Of a stretch of DNA of 64,000 nucleotides, positions 1 to 8,782 are shown piece after piece (position 1 is the first letter of the stretch; the number at the start of each line of letters is the position of its first letter). Both the position numbers and the translations under genes were made by a program. The stretch comes from Sphaerothrix gracilis. GTDB lineage: Bacteria > Cyanobacteriota > Cyanobacteriia > Phormidesmidales > Phormidesmidaceae. The notes beneath the pieces are model-generated. The model did no database searches. It was not told the origin of the DNA and was given only the letters and a program-made list of their open reading frames with translations. Location: assembly GCF_030405905.1 (NCBI RefSeq), contig NZ_JASATW010000003.1, forward strand, positions 270,985-334,984, written 5' to 3'.

Positions 1-1
1 G

Positions 2-88
2 CGTGAAGATATGATTCATTTAGTGGAAGTGATTGAACCAGAAGCGGTTGATACTCCAGAGTCAGCCTCATCGGCCCTGCAGATTTAG
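2..88 (+). CDS. C-terminal end of an unidentified protein (partial)
   Basis: The window opens inside an open frame that runs 28 codons to a TAG at 86-88. The visible tail is acidic and then Ser/Ala-rich, ending in ALQI, with no recognisable motif. Codon use looks like the neighbouring genes. The start lies outside the window, so neither length nor function can be given. It converges on the SDR gene that follows on the other strand. Confidence 0.5.
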   Translation, partial: REDMIHLVEVIEPEAVDTPESASSALQI

Positions 89-159
89 GGCAGCATCTCC
101 CTAAGAGCATTCCTCCGCAGACTGCAGCTGTAGCTTCTGACTAGGCCGCCGACCTGAGC

Positions 160-918
160 CTAGGTGAGGTTGAGACCGCCATCAACGATGATGATTTCCC
201 CTGTGAGATAGGGGCTGGCGACTATCATAGCGGCTATCTGAGCAATTTCGGTCGGCTGTGCTCCTCGTTTCATGGGCGATCGCGCTTGCCAAAGTTCCTG
301 AGCGGCCGTCCAATTTTGGGTCATTGGCGTATCCACTAAACCGGGGGCAATGGCATTGACGCGAATCTGCGGTGCCAAACTCACCGCCAGCAGACGAGTC
401 ACATGATTGAGAGCTGCTTTGCTAACGGCATAGGGAATAGAAGCACCCTTGGGGCGAATCCCAGCATGGGAGCTGATGTTCAAGATGCAGCTAGGGCAAC
501 TGGGCTGTGAGGACTGACGCAGTGCGTCTTCTGCCTCGGCAATTAGCGTCCAGGGAGCAATGACGTTTACCTCGTAAAGCTGCCGCCAAATGTCCGCAGT
601 AGCTGCTTTGAGTGCGGCGTGGGGGATGACGACGCTGATGCCAGCATTGTTAACCAGAATATCCAAGCGACCGTGATGGGATATGACCTGGCGTACCAGA
701 CCCCGGACTTGGTCTTGCTCTGCAAAATTGGCCTGAGTGTAGGTTGCACCCGGATAAGAAGCAGCTAACGCCTGCCCGGCCTCAGTTGAAGAGACAGAAT
801 GAAAAGCAATCACAAAACCGTCTGCAGCGAGCTGCTGGGCAATTGCCAAACCAATCCCTGAAGTTGCCCCCGTCACCAAAGCCACTCGCTGTTCAGTTTT
901 GCCCAAGTCGCTCGTCAT
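160..918 (-). CDS. SDR family NAD(P)-dependent oxidoreductase
   Basis: A classical short-chain dehydrogenase/reductase of 252 residues. The Rossmann cofactor motif TGATSGIG lies near the N-terminus, NNAG near residue 90, the catalytic serine in the LNISS segment and the YAVSK catalytic Tyr-Lys near residue 165. The C-terminus ends with the usual TGEIIIVDGG pattern. I chose the ATG at 918; an upstream in-frame TTG at 924 would add two residues. It starts 13 bases after the stop of the diguanylate cyclase gene on the same strand, so the two are probably co-transcribed. The substrate cannot be told from sequence; 3-oxoacyl-ACP reductase-like or sugar/alcohol dehydrogenase activity are both possible. 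Confidence 0.88.
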   Translation of the reverse strand: MTSDLGKTEQRVALVTGATSGIGLAIAQQLAADGFVIAFHSVSSTEAGQALAASYPGATYTQANFAEQDQVRGLVRQVISHHGRLDILVNNAGISVVIPHAALKAATADIWRQLYEVNVIAPWTLIAEAEDALRQSSQPSCPSCILNISSHAGIRPKGASIPYAVSKAALNHVTRLLAVSLAPQIRVNAIAPGLVDTPMTQNWTAAQELWQARSPMKRGAQPTEIAQIAAMIVASPYLTGEIIIVDGGLNLT

Positions 919-931
919 AGACAACCCAGCG

Positions 932-1921
932 CTAAGCTACTACCCGATTACGTCCGTTAGCCTTGGCACAGTAGAGATTTTTGTCACTGCGCTTCATCCA
1001 CTGTGACCAGCTTTCACCTAGCTGCAGCGTGGCTATCCCAATACTTACCGTCACTGAGCGATCTGGCAGTAGCGGCAGCTGTGCAATTAGGTGACGGAGT
1101 TCTTCGGCCACCTGCTGGGCTTCCTCTGGATTAGCGCCAAAAAGCAGCACTAAAAACTCTTCCCCGCCTAGCCGAAAGGCGCGATCGGTTCGCCGGATCC
1201 TCTGTTTAAGCAAATTGCCTAATCGGCGCAAAACCTGATCGCCGACATCGTGACCAAAAGTATCGTTGATTGCCTTGAAGTGATCGATATCTAGCGCAAT
1301 CAGCGTCATTGCAATCTTCTGCCGCCGACTCTGCTCAACGGCCTGATCTAGCGTCTCGTGCAGTAGCGTCCGGTTGAAAAGACCAGTGAGGACATCTGTA
1401 ATGGCCTGGAGATGAAGCTTCTTTTGCTGCATGGTAATCACGCGCACAAAAATAGCTGAAAAAACGCTGACCATTATCAGCGTGACCACCATTCTGACAG
1501 CGACGGAATATGCCATAACGCGCCAGGCCATCGGCAGCACAATCAGCAGCAGCACGACGTTTGCCAACCAGGCTCGCCGCTCAGGCAGCATAAAGTAGAA
1601 GGAAACGGCAGCAGGGTAACACCAAAAGACACCGATCATTCCCTGGGTGCGCAGCGAGAGCGCCAGAAAGAATAGGATTGCAGGCACTAATCCCAACAGC
1701 GTCAGAATAGCGTAGTAGCGATCGCGGTAAATAATTTGCCAGGTGTTGAAAGCAAAGATAGCGACAATCATGAAAGCGCCGGTTCCTAGCAGATAGCGCC
1801 CGTGCATCAGATTGTTGAGCGCAAAGGGAGGCATGATTGTGAGACATACCAAAGCCAGCCCCAGAAAAGACTGACGCAGAAAGTCAGGCGGATGCTTGGG
1901 GTTGTTCCCTATTGAATTCAC
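932..1921 (-). CDS. Membrane-anchored GGDEF diguanylate cyclase
   Basis: About 329 residues. The first ~160 residues contain five or six hydrophobic segments forming a membrane sensor region that matches no domain I can name. A GGDEF domain follows (about 163-329) with an intact GGEEF active site near residue 251. Five residues before it stands RRTD, which fits the RxxD inhibitory I-site, so the enzyme should make c-di-GMP from two GTP and be product-inhibited. The start is a GTG at 1921 with no strong ribosome binding site. It heads a likely two-gene unit with the SDR gene. No EAL domain is present. Confidence 0.9.
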   Translation of the reverse strand: MNSIGNNPKHPPDFLRQSFLGLALVCLTIMPPFALNNLMHGRYLLGTGAFMIVAIFAFNTWQIIYRDRYYAILTLLGLVPAILFFLALSLRTQGMIGVFWCYPAAVSFYFMLPERRAWLANVVLLLIVLPMAWRVMAYSVAVRMVVTLIMVSVFSAIFVRVITMQQKKLHLQAITDVLTGLFNRTLLHETLDQAVEQSRRQKIAMTLIALDIDHFKAINDTFGHDVGDQVLRRLGNLLKQRIRRTDRAFRLGGEEFLVLLFGANPEEAQQVAEELRHLIAQLPLLPDRSVTVSIGIATLQLGESWSQWMKRSDKNLYCAKANGRNRVVA

Positions 1922-2156
1922 GTTGGTACCGACTTACTCAGGATACTGATAGTAGTAAGCTTAGCCGCTACAGGTCGCTATAGCGGGCGCAGACGCCAAG
2001 ATTTGAACAACTACGGTATTTGAAGTCAGAAAATCATTAGATCTTTAGAAATCTGTCAGCAGATGCGATCGCCCATATCCAAAGACAGATTTAGGCAAGG
2101 GCTGACCGCCATGAGCCTAGTTTTTTATCTGATGGCTATTGGTATAAAGCAATTCC

Positions 2157-2597
2157 TCAAAAAGCATTTTGCAGCCGTGGCCGTAGACCGTAATGGCGAT
2201 ACCGCAGATAGTCGCTAAGAATATGGTCGTGGTCGAAACAAAGATCTTTAGGGAACTCCCAGGGATTGAAAATATCCAGGTTTTGAGCGTCGTCTCCGGC
2301 CTGAGGTGTCCCGGTGGCTGTTGCCAAAAAGACCAGGCTGATAGTATGTTTACGCGCATCGCGGCTGGGATCAGAGTAGACTTGAAACTGTTCAACCAGC
2401 GTGACTGTCAGGGCCGTTTCTTCTTGAGCTTCGCGACAGGCGGCAGTTTCAACCGCTTCGCCGTAGTCCACAAAGCCGCCAGGCAAAGCCCAGCCTAAAG
2501 GCTCGTGCTGCCGCTCAACCAGGATAATGGGCCGATGCGGTCGATCAATTAGTTCAATAATGAGATCAACCGTGGGCGCTGGATTTCGATAAGTCAC
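2157..2597 (-). CDS. Nudix hydrolase
   Basis: A 146-residue single-domain Nudix protein. The Nudix box GX5EX7REUXEEXGU is represented by GGFVDYGEAVETAACREAQEETA, about residues 40-62, with the REAQEET core that binds the catalytic metal intact. The last position of the box is Ala rather than Gly, a common variation. Such proteins hydrolyse nucleoside diphosphates linked to another moiety; substrate specificity cannot be read from the box. It stands alone, divergent from malQ, with about 240 bases between their starts. Confidence 0.87.
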   Translation of the reverse strand: MTYRNPAPTVDLIIELIDRPHRPIILVERQHEPLGWALPGGFVDYGEAVETAACREAQEETALTVTLVEQFQVYSDPSRDARKHTISLVFLATATGTPQAGDDAQNLDIFNPWEFPKDLCFDHDHILSDYLRYRHYGLRPRLQNAF

Positions 2598-2840
2598 TAA
2601 AGCTACGTTTCCTCACTCATCACTACTTATGCCTAAATAGGCGCTGAATCTTTAAGGAGATAAGAAATCAGTTTTCAACCGCCTCTGTCAGAGGTTAGTT
2701 TTGAGAGAATATCACCGTCTTCTAACTATTGGTAGTTAGCCGCAACAGGTTTTCTCGTTTATGAGTAATCCTGGTACCAATAGCTCTTTTTGACAGCTCA
2801 TTGTCAAGATACGCTGCCGTTTAATTCGCTAGGAGATCCT

Positions 2841-4355
2841 ATGCCCTTTTCCAGATCAAGTGGTGTTTTATTACATCCCACTTCTTTACCCGGTCGATTC
2901 GGCATGGGAGATTTAGGGCCAGATGCCTATCGGTTCGTCGATTTTTTAACTGAAGCCGGGCAGCAGGTTTGGCAGGTTTTGCCATTGGGGCCAACCGGAC
3001 ACGGCAATTCGCCCTACATGTCCTACTCTTCAATGGCGGGGAATCCTCTACTGATTAGCGTAGAGCAGCTACGCGATCGCGGCCTGCTTGGCCAAGAAGA
3101 CTTAGATGGCTTTCCCCAGCTAAACGCGGATCAGGTGGATTTTGAAGCCGTGCTGCAGTCGAAGATGCCGCTGCTAGAGAAAGCCGCGAGCCGGTTCAAG
3201 GATCAGGCTAGTGAGCAGAATCGAGCTGATTTTGATCAGTTTTGCCAAGAGCGTGACTTTTGGCTAGATGATTACGCTTTCTTCATGGCGCTGAAGCAGG
3301 CGCATGGCGGCGCCAGTTGGGATCAGTGGGATGAGGCGATCGCCCGGCGGCAGCCAGAGGCGCTAGCTGAGTGGCACACCAAGCTCTCGCCCATTGTTTT
3401 CTTTCACAAGTATCTGCAATTTGAATTTTTCCGGCAGTGGTGCGCCCTGAAAGGCTATGCCAATGAGCACGGTATTCAGATCTTGGGGGATATGCCGATC
3501 TATGTGGCCCATGACAGCGTTGATGTTTGGGCCTTTCCCCACAACTTTATGATTGATCCTGAAACCCTCACGCCCGCTGAAATGGCTGGGGTGCCGCCGG
3601 ACTACTTCAGCGAAACCGGCCAGCTCTGGGGTAACCCTACTTACAACTGGGAAGCGGTGAAAGAGCGAGGCTTCCGCTGGTGGCTGCAGCGGATTAAGTC
3701 ACTGCTGGACTACGTAGATCTGATTCGTATTGACCACTTTCGCGGCTTTGAAGCTTACTGGGCGGTGAAGGAGGGCGAAACTACGGCGATTAATGGTGAG
3801 TGGATTACTGCGCCAGGAGAGCTGTTTTTCCAAACGGTGAAGGAAGAACTGGGTAGCCTGCCGATTCTGGCCGAAGATCTAGGCATTATTACGCCAGAGG
3901 TGGAAGCCCTGCGGGACAAATTTGAGTTTCCGGGGATGAAGATTTTGCAGTTTGCCTTCGGCTCGGACTGCAACAATCCTTACCTGCCTTTTAATGTACC
4001 GACCAACTGCGTCATCTATACGGGTACCCACGACAACGACACCACTGTTGGCTGGTTTGAGAAAGCGAATGATTACGAACGAGGACGGGTGCTGCAGTAC
4101 CTAGGCTGCATCAGCGAAGACGGCATTCATTGGGATATGATTCGGCTGGCGCTGACCTCGGTGGCAGACTGTGCCATTCTGCCGATGCAGGATCTCTTAG
4201 GACTAGACAGCAGCGCCCGCATGAACAGCCCCGGCAAGGCCGACGGTAACTGGCTCTGGCGCTATCGCTCTGAAGTGCTGACCGACGAGCTGCGCGATCG
4301 CTTTAGAGACTTGACCATGCTGTGTCGGCGGGCACCCGCTCACTGGCACTGTTAG
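2841..4355 (+). CDS. malQ: 4-alpha-glucanotransferase (amylomaltase)
   Basis: A GH77 enzyme of 504 residues that transfers alpha-1,4-glucan segments during glycogen/maltodextrin turnover in the cytosol. Characteristic segments are visible: the N-terminal SSGVLLHPTSLPG, the catalytic region DLIRIDHFRGFEAYW, the acid/base region ILAEDLGIITPEV and GTHDNDTTVGWF. The length is normal for the family. The frame is open from 2790, but the ATG at 2841 is preceded by AGGAG at 2831-2835, and homologues begin just there, so I use that start. It is monocistronic, with a tiny lipoprotein gene 45 bases downstream. Confidence 0.95.
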   Translation: MPFSRSSGVLLHPTSLPGRFGMGDLGPDAYRFVDFLTEAGQQVWQVLPLGPTGHGNSPYMSYSSMAGNPLLISVEQLRDRGLLGQEDLDGFPQLNADQVDFEAVLQSKMPLLEKAASRFKDQASEQNRADFDQFCQERDFWLDDYAFFMALKQAHGGASWDQWDEAIARRQPEALAEWHTKLSPIVFFHKYLQFEFFRQWCALKGYANEHGIQILGDMPIYVAHDSVDVWAFPHNFMIDPETLTPAEMAGVPPDYFSETGQLWGNPTYNWEAVKERGFRWWLQRIKSLLDYVDLIRIDHFRGFEAYWAVKEGETTAINGEWITAPGELFFQTVKEELGSLPILAEDLGIITPEVEALRDKFEFPGMKILQFAFGSDCNNPYLPFNVPTNCVIYTGTHDNDTTVGWFEKANDYERGRVLQYLGCISEDGIHWDMIRLALTSVADCAILPMQDLLGLDSSARMNSPGKADGNWLWRYRSEVLTDELRDRFRDLTMLCRRAPAHWHC

Positions 4356-4400
4356 GTAGACTGTGGGTAGACTAAACGCTTTTGACTTCACAAATCTGCG

Positions 4401-4568
4401 ATGTCTTGGCCATCTATCCGACGCTATCTGATTCTAATCGGCCTAGCTGTGGCGGGCAGCCTTATTGGTTTGGCTGCCTGCCGCACTGCGCCTAATCCAG
4501 ATGAGCCTGTCCAGCCAGAAACCCAGCAGTCTACGGCAAACCAATCTGTGGTTGACCCGCAGCCCTAA
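4401..4568 (+). CDS. Small lipoprotein, 55 residues
   Basis: An open frame of 55 residues starting MSWPSIRRYLIL. It has a basic n-region, a hydrophobic stretch of about 17 residues and a lipobox LAAC at residues 24-27. A short Pro/Gln/Glu-rich tail follows. That is the complete architecture of a bacterial lipoprotein, processed by signal peptidase II at Cys27 and leaving a mature peptide of about 29 residues. It lies just downstream of malQ and converges on an SDR gene. No function is recognised. Coding reality rests on the lipobox alone. Confidence 0.5.
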   Translation: MSWPSIRRYLILIGLAVAGSLIGLAACRTAPNPDEPVQPETQQSTANQSVVDPQP

Positions 4569-4617
4569 CGCACCGGCAGTTTTTCCGCCTAGCTGTTGGG
4601 ATTCTATCGCAGCGGTG

Positions 4618-5397
4618 CTAAGGCTCAAATAGCTGACCGACCAGTTTGACAACGTTTTGCCGGGGCAGCAGGCGCGGCAGGGCAGCGACAACTTTGTTGC
4701 TAAAGCTGCCGGTGACAACTGTGGACTGGCCCTGCTTTAGCGCCTTGAGCGCGTCTTTCACTACCTCTTCGGAGGAGTCATAGTTTTGCCCCATGCGTTC
4801 TGCCATCGAGTCTGGAAAATTAGCGCGATCGGCAAACTGCGTGCGTGTCGGCCCCGGACAGACAGCTAAGACTTTAATACCCTTGTCCTGATTTTCTGCC
4901 CACAGAGCCTCGCTAAAGCTAAGCACAAACGCCTTGGTTGCAGCGTAGATAGACATGTAGGGAATAGGCTGAAAGGCCGCGGTCGAAGAAACGTTGATGA
5001 TACAGCCTGATTGCTGCTGCAGCATCGCGGGCAGAAACTGATGGGTCAAGTCCACTAGCGCCATCACGTTAAGCTGCACCATTTGCAGGTGCGTTTGCCT
5101 GTCTACCTGAGCAAACTCCCCGTAGCGACCAAAGCCAGCATTATTAATCAGCCAGTCTACAGTTAGCCCTTTGGCGGCGACTGCTGCCGCAACGGCCTCA
5201 GCCGCGTTGGACTCCGTCAGGTCTTGGGTAATTACGTGGGCTTGAATATCATGCTGAGCGGCCAGCTGCTGGGCGATCGCTTTTAGCTGCCCTTCTGAAC
5301 GGGCCACCAGCACAAGATCGTATTTTCGGGCGGCGAGGGCACGGGCGAAGGCAGCCCCAATCCCGGCTGAGGCTCCTGTAATTAGAACAGTTGTCAT
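4618..5397 (-). CDS. SDR family oxidoreductase (DltE/YqjQ-like)
   Basis: 259 residues. The cofactor motif TGASAGIG sits at residues 7-14, NNAG follows about residue 90, and the catalytic serine and YAATK lie near 145-165. The pattern VLVARSEGQL after the first strand and the C-terminal extension ending LVGQLFEP resemble the DltE/YqjQ-like classical SDR subgroup, often annotated as short-chain dehydrogenase of unknown substrate. The start at ATG 5397 lies 17 bases after the stop of the OCP-like gene on the same strand, so the two are likely one transcript. Confidence 0.88.
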   Translation of the reverse strand: MTTVLITGASAGIGAAFARALAARKYDLVLVARSEGQLKAIAQQLAAQHDIQAHVITQDLTESNAAEAVAAAVAAKGLTVDWLINNAGFGRYGEFAQVDRQTHLQMVQLNVMALVDLTHQFLPAMLQQQSGCIINVSSTAAFQPIPYMSIYAATKAFVLSFSEALWAENQDKGIKVLAVCPGPTRTQFADRANFPDSMAERMGQNYDSSEEVVKDALKALKQGQSTVVTGSFSNKVVAALPRLLPRQNVVKLVGQLFEP

Positions 5398-5414
5398 CTA
5401 GTTACCTTCAAGCC

Positions 5415-5891
5415 TTATACAACAGGTAGCTCAGCCACATCCGACCCCATAGACGAAATCACAGTTTGGGCAAAATCAGCCTTCTCTTTGGGGCTGAGCG
5501 CCTGCAATGACTGCCAAAGGGTTTTAGCCTCATCTGTCAGCGAGTATTCACTGGGAGGCGTGACGGCTGCGCGCTGCTCTGCGGCTTGAGCCAACTCGTA
5601 CCAGAAAGCTAGCTGCATATTGCGATCGAGGCTGTTGTAGCCGCGACCAAAGCGGGTATCCGCGCCCGCCACAATATCCCGCATGATGGCAAGGCGGCTG
5701 GTTTTATCTATCTGCAGAAACTCCTGCAAAAATAGCTGGGCTGTCTGTGGCATCATCTGCTCAGAAGTTTCCACTTCTTCCTGCTTCTCCATCTGCTGAA
5801 AGATTTGCCACAGCAAAAAAAGCTGATTGTCTACAGATAGCTGTTTGAACTGTTGGGTGAGATTTTTCATCTGGGACTGGTCGGTTGCCAT
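5415..5891 (-). CDS. Orange carotenoid protein N-terminal-domain-like protein
   Basis: A 158-residue, all-helical, Gln-rich protein with no signal peptide. Two stretches resemble the carotenoid-binding N-domain of OCP and helical carotenoid proteins: LSVDNQLFLLWQIFQQMEK (OCP has a similar DQLALIW..EMGK) and NMQLAFWYELAQAAEQ (OCP: KLGFWYRLGELMEQ). ADTRFGRGYNS also matches the OCP ADTPLCRTYASW segment. The C-terminal NTF2-like domain of OCP is absent, so it would be a stand-alone HCP-type protein. Carotenoid binding is inference; several contact residues differ. It lies immediately upstream of an SDR gene in the same orientation. Confidence 0.72.
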   Translation of the reverse strand: MATDQSQMKNLTQQFKQLSVDNQLFLLWQIFQQMEKQEEVETSEQMMPQTAQLFLQEFLQIDKTSRLAIMRDIVAGADTRFGRGYNSLDRNMQLAFWYELAQAAEQRAAVTPPSEYSLTDEAKTLWQSLQALSPKEKADFAQTVISSMGSDVAELPVV

Positions 5892-6100
5892 AGGTTTTGC
5901 TTCCTCGATTCGCTGAGTGACTTGAGCAGGTTGTTTTTAATCTGCAGCAGAGATCGCTGTTGATGGGTTCAGTTACAAAGCCAAGCATCTCCGTTAGCTT
6001 GAGCATCACGAGAACTCAGATCTCTGCTTTAGCAGCAAATTAACGCCTAATCGCAGCTACAGACATCCTGCTGGAGACGGGAACTCCGGTTTAGTTATCC

Positions 6101-6901
6101 CTAAGACCAGGGTTCTAGAAAATCGGGATACAGGGTCAGTCCACCATCGATGAACAGGGTTTGTCCGGTGATGTAGCTGGCTTCATCCGAGGCAAGAAAA
6201 GCCACAGCCGCCGCCATCTCTTCCGGATTGCCTACCCGCCGCATGGGAATATGAGCCTCTACCTTAGCCCGTTCATCCGGCTTATTGGCCCAGTCATTGA
6301 TTGGGGTTGCGGTGGCACCGGGGCCAATCGAGTTGATGCGAATGCCCTTGGGCGCATACTCCAGGGCCAGCGTCCGGGTCATGTTTTCCAACCCGCCTTT
6401 ACTGACGGAATAGCCCACATACTGAGGTCGGGGAATAATTTCGTGGACGCTGGAGTTGTTGATAATGATGCCGGGCTTGTCCTGGGCTAAAAAATGCTGA
6501 ATGGCGCGGCGAGCACAGAGATAAGCTCCCTTCAGATTAACGGCTAGCATCCGGTCAAACTTATCAATTTCAATTTCGTGGGAAGGGCCTGACATTTGAA
6601 TACCGGCGTTGTTGACCAAAATGTCCAAGTCGCCAAAATTCGCCAGCGTTTGCTCAAACATACTGGCGACATCATCTGGCTGGGAGACATCGGCCTGAAT
6701 CACCATGTCTTTGACGCCGCAGCCCTGAATCTCACCACAGGCCTGATCAATTAGCGCCTGAGTTTCGGCTGCCTCTTCCTCACCGCTGTAGTAGTTGATA
6801 GCAACGTTGGCCCCTTCCTGCGCAAATCGCACCGCGATCGCCCGGCCAATGCCGGTAGAAGCGCCCGTCACCAGTACGTTCTTGCCCTTTAGCCCTTTCA
6901 T
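6101..6901 (-). CDS. SDR family oxidoreductase, glucose 1-dehydrogenase-like
   Basis: 266 residues with TGASTGIG at about 13-20, NNAG near 99, the catalytic NNSS and YSVSK region near 150-167, and the C-terminal GQTLFIDGG motif followed by LTLYPDFLEPWS. The overall pattern, including NYYSGEEEAAE after the cofactor motif and the YPDF ending, is that of bacterial glucose 1-dehydrogenase-type SDRs. Actual substrate in cyanobacteria is unknown; the family is often stress-induced. It lies about 210 bases upstream of the OCP-like gene on the same strand and has its own weak leader. Confidence 0.88.
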   Translation of the reverse strand: MKGLKGKNVLVTGASTGIGRAIAVRFAQEGANVAINYYSGEEEAAETQALIDQACGEIQGCGVKDMVIQADVSQPDDVASMFEQTLANFGDLDILVNNAGIQMSGPSHEIEIDKFDRMLAVNLKGAYLCARRAIQHFLAQDKPGIIINNSSVHEIIPRPQYVGYSVSKGGLENMTRTLALEYAPKGIRINSIGPGATATPINDWANKPDERAKVEAHIPMRRVGNPEEMAAAVAFLASDEASYITGQTLFIDGGLTLYPDFLEPWS

Positions 6902-7004
6902 AAGCGTCCCCAGTAAAATCCCTGGTTAGCTTACGGCTTTGAGCGCCCTGACACCTCATGCTACAGGTGTAGATTGGAGCGACTAGCCTAAAGGCTAAAC
7001 TGGC

Positions 7005-8573
7005 TTAGAGACTAATCGGATCGAGGGCGTATTCCTGCCAGGATCGCTGATAGCGCTCGACAATAAAGGGGCGCAGCACGACCTGAGGTGGACAGCCTGC
7101 CCGTACGTCAACTCGGAGAAACGAGTAGGGATGTCGCTTTTGGGAGCCGTGACCGTTACGTCCGGCAAAGCAGTGAGACTTCGCGACCACCCGGCTCTGA
7201 TCGTCTGTAAGCGCTTCTGTTAGCACTGAGCCCTCGGGTCGCTGCCGCCGCAAACTGTAGCCGCTGCCGCCACAGACGACCCAGTTAAGATGGGCATCCC
7301 CGTGACCTGTCTCCGCCGTTTTGAGATATTCAAAGCAGTGGGCGTGGCCAGAGATGATGAGGTTGACCAAGGGCTGACTGGGCGGGCGATCGCCTACCGC
7401 CTGATCTACCCCGTCAAGTACCTGCCGCAGCCGCTGCCGAATCGCTAACGTTTGCCCCTGGTACCACTTAGTTGCCTCAGTGACGTAGGGAGGATGATGA
7501 AAGTAGATGACTCGGCCTCTGACATCAGGATCTTGCCAGGACTGAATTAGGCGAGTTTGCAGCCAGTTGAGCTGCTCGGTATCCACATCGGACTGCTGCC
7601 GATCGGCGTTGAGCTGCTTTTCAATATCGCGGATTTGCTCCTCAACTTGCTCAACTTTGCCGTAAAGATCGTTGGCTTCATCACTGTCGGCCTCCTCCGG
7701 CAGACTTTCTAAGTCGGTAGCCTGGTTTAGCAACTGCTGCTTGCGGCTAATGAGCTGCTGTCGCCGCGCAGTAAGCTGCTGCTGGGTAATCTGCCAGGCC
7801 TCTAGATCCTCTAGCGGCAGCGGTGCATTGAAGGTGTTGGAGTCGAGGGCAAAGAAATCAATACCGCCAACGCGGAAAGAATAGTAGCGGTTGGGCAGGC
7901 GAGTGAACTTTTCTGGCTGATAGCGTAAGCAGCAGTGGCTTGCCGTTTTAGCCGTATAGTGGCGATCGAGGTGGCGGTTGAGGGCGTCTCCTTCTTTGGT
8001 CAGCAAGTAGTCGAGGAAAGCCCTAGCATAAGCATCACCCTTGCGAGAACCATGCCAGCCTACGTCAAGATCGAGCTGGTAGCGCAGCAGCCGCCGGACG
8101 GGGAGTAGCGACTGGGCGATCGCCCCGAAAACAAAAGGCAAATCGTAATAGTCATGATTGCCGGGGACTGGCAAGAAGGGGTAGTTGAACACCATGCGAT
8201 CGTAGGCAATCTGATCGGGATCTGCCCCGCCAACCAAAAACTCCCGGTAGGGCTGAATAAAATTTTGTGGGTATTGTTCACTAGAGCCAACCAGATAGAT
8301 CACATCCCCCGTGTGTAAGACGAAGCGACACTGATCTCGCTGCTTCAGCAGGCTTTTGGCCACCTGGCGCTGAGGATTGTCGCCGCGATGGTAGCCAGAA
8401 CCGCTGTCGCCAATGACCAAAAAGGAAAATTCAGGATTGTCCGTATCCGGTGCTTCAATAACTAGCTGGGTCTGATCAATTTCTCGCTTGAGTACAGACG
8501 GATGCTGCCAGCGGACACGCTCCTTCATGCGGTCGATCTTAAGCGCGATCGCCGGATCGGTGACAAATTTCAT
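7005..8573 (-). CDS. Calcineurin-like metallophosphoesterase, 522 residues
   Basis: All dimetal phosphoesterase motifs are visible: GDSGSG at 55-60, HTGD at 87-90, GNHD at 138-141, a histidine in the YFHHPPY segment and GHAH near 408-411. Between the metal sites, roughly residues 265-330, there is a Gln/Glu/Leu-rich segment predicted to form a coiled coil. This is an insertion relative to small phosphatases. There is no signal peptide. The substrate cannot be deduced; such large cyanobacterial proteins may act on phosphomonoesters or diesters. It is transcribed alone. Its upstream region holds inverted repeats near 8643-8673. Confidence 0.87.
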   Translation of the reverse strand: MKFVTDPAIALKIDRMKERVRWQHPSVLKREIDQTQLVIEAPDTDNPEFSFLVIGDSGSGYHRGDNPQRQVAKSLLKQRDQCRFVLHTGDVIYLVGSSEQYPQNFIQPYREFLVGGADPDQIAYDRMVFNYPFLPVPGNHDYYDLPFVFGAIAQSLLPVRRLLRYQLDLDVGWHGSRKGDAYARAFLDYLLTKEGDALNRHLDRHYTAKTASHCCLRYQPEKFTRLPNRYYSFRVGGIDFFALDSNTFNAPLPLEDLEAWQITQQQLTARRQQLISRKQQLLNQATDLESLPEEADSDEANDLYGKVEQVEEQIRDIEKQLNADRQQSDVDTEQLNWLQTRLIQSWQDPDVRGRVIYFHHPPYVTEATKWYQGQTLAIRQRLRQVLDGVDQAVGDRPPSQPLVNLIISGHAHCFEYLKTAETGHGDAHLNWVVCGGSGYSLRRQRPEGSVLTEALTDDQSRVVAKSHCFAGRNGHGSQKRHPYSFLRVDVRAGCPPQVVLRPFIVERYQRSWQEYALDPISL

Positions 8574-8642
8574 TCAGTTCAAAAAATAGCAAGTTTTAAA
8601 TATAAAAGTCTGATAACGCTACAAAGGCAGCCGGTAAAGCTG

Positions 8643-8673
8643 TTTTGCCAAAACAGGATATTTCCTGGCAAAA
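8643..8673. promoter_or_regulatory. Inverted repeat upstream of the metallophosphoesterase gene
   Basis: TTTTGCCA at 8643-8650 and TGGCAAAA at 8666-8673 form an 8-base inverted repeat with a 15-base spacer. An overlapping CTGTTTTGCCAAAACAG at 8640-8656 is itself palindromic. The element lies 70-100 bases upstream of the start at 8573. It could be an operator or leader structure; no regulator is identified. Confidence 0.35.
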
Positions 8674-8782
8674 GCGTTTCAAAGCTAAATTAATATATAT
8701 ACGAATGAATGACGGTGGTAAAGCACCCTGAGGTTAATCTTAAACTGGGCCGGATTGAGGAGTATGAGCAGAAAGCACCTGC

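Noticed and set aside
8728..8748. Pho-box-like AGGTTAAT before the metallophosphoesterase gene
   Set aside because: Only one degenerate half-unit is seen, whereas cyanobacterial Pho boxes need two or three tandem repeats with fixed spacing.
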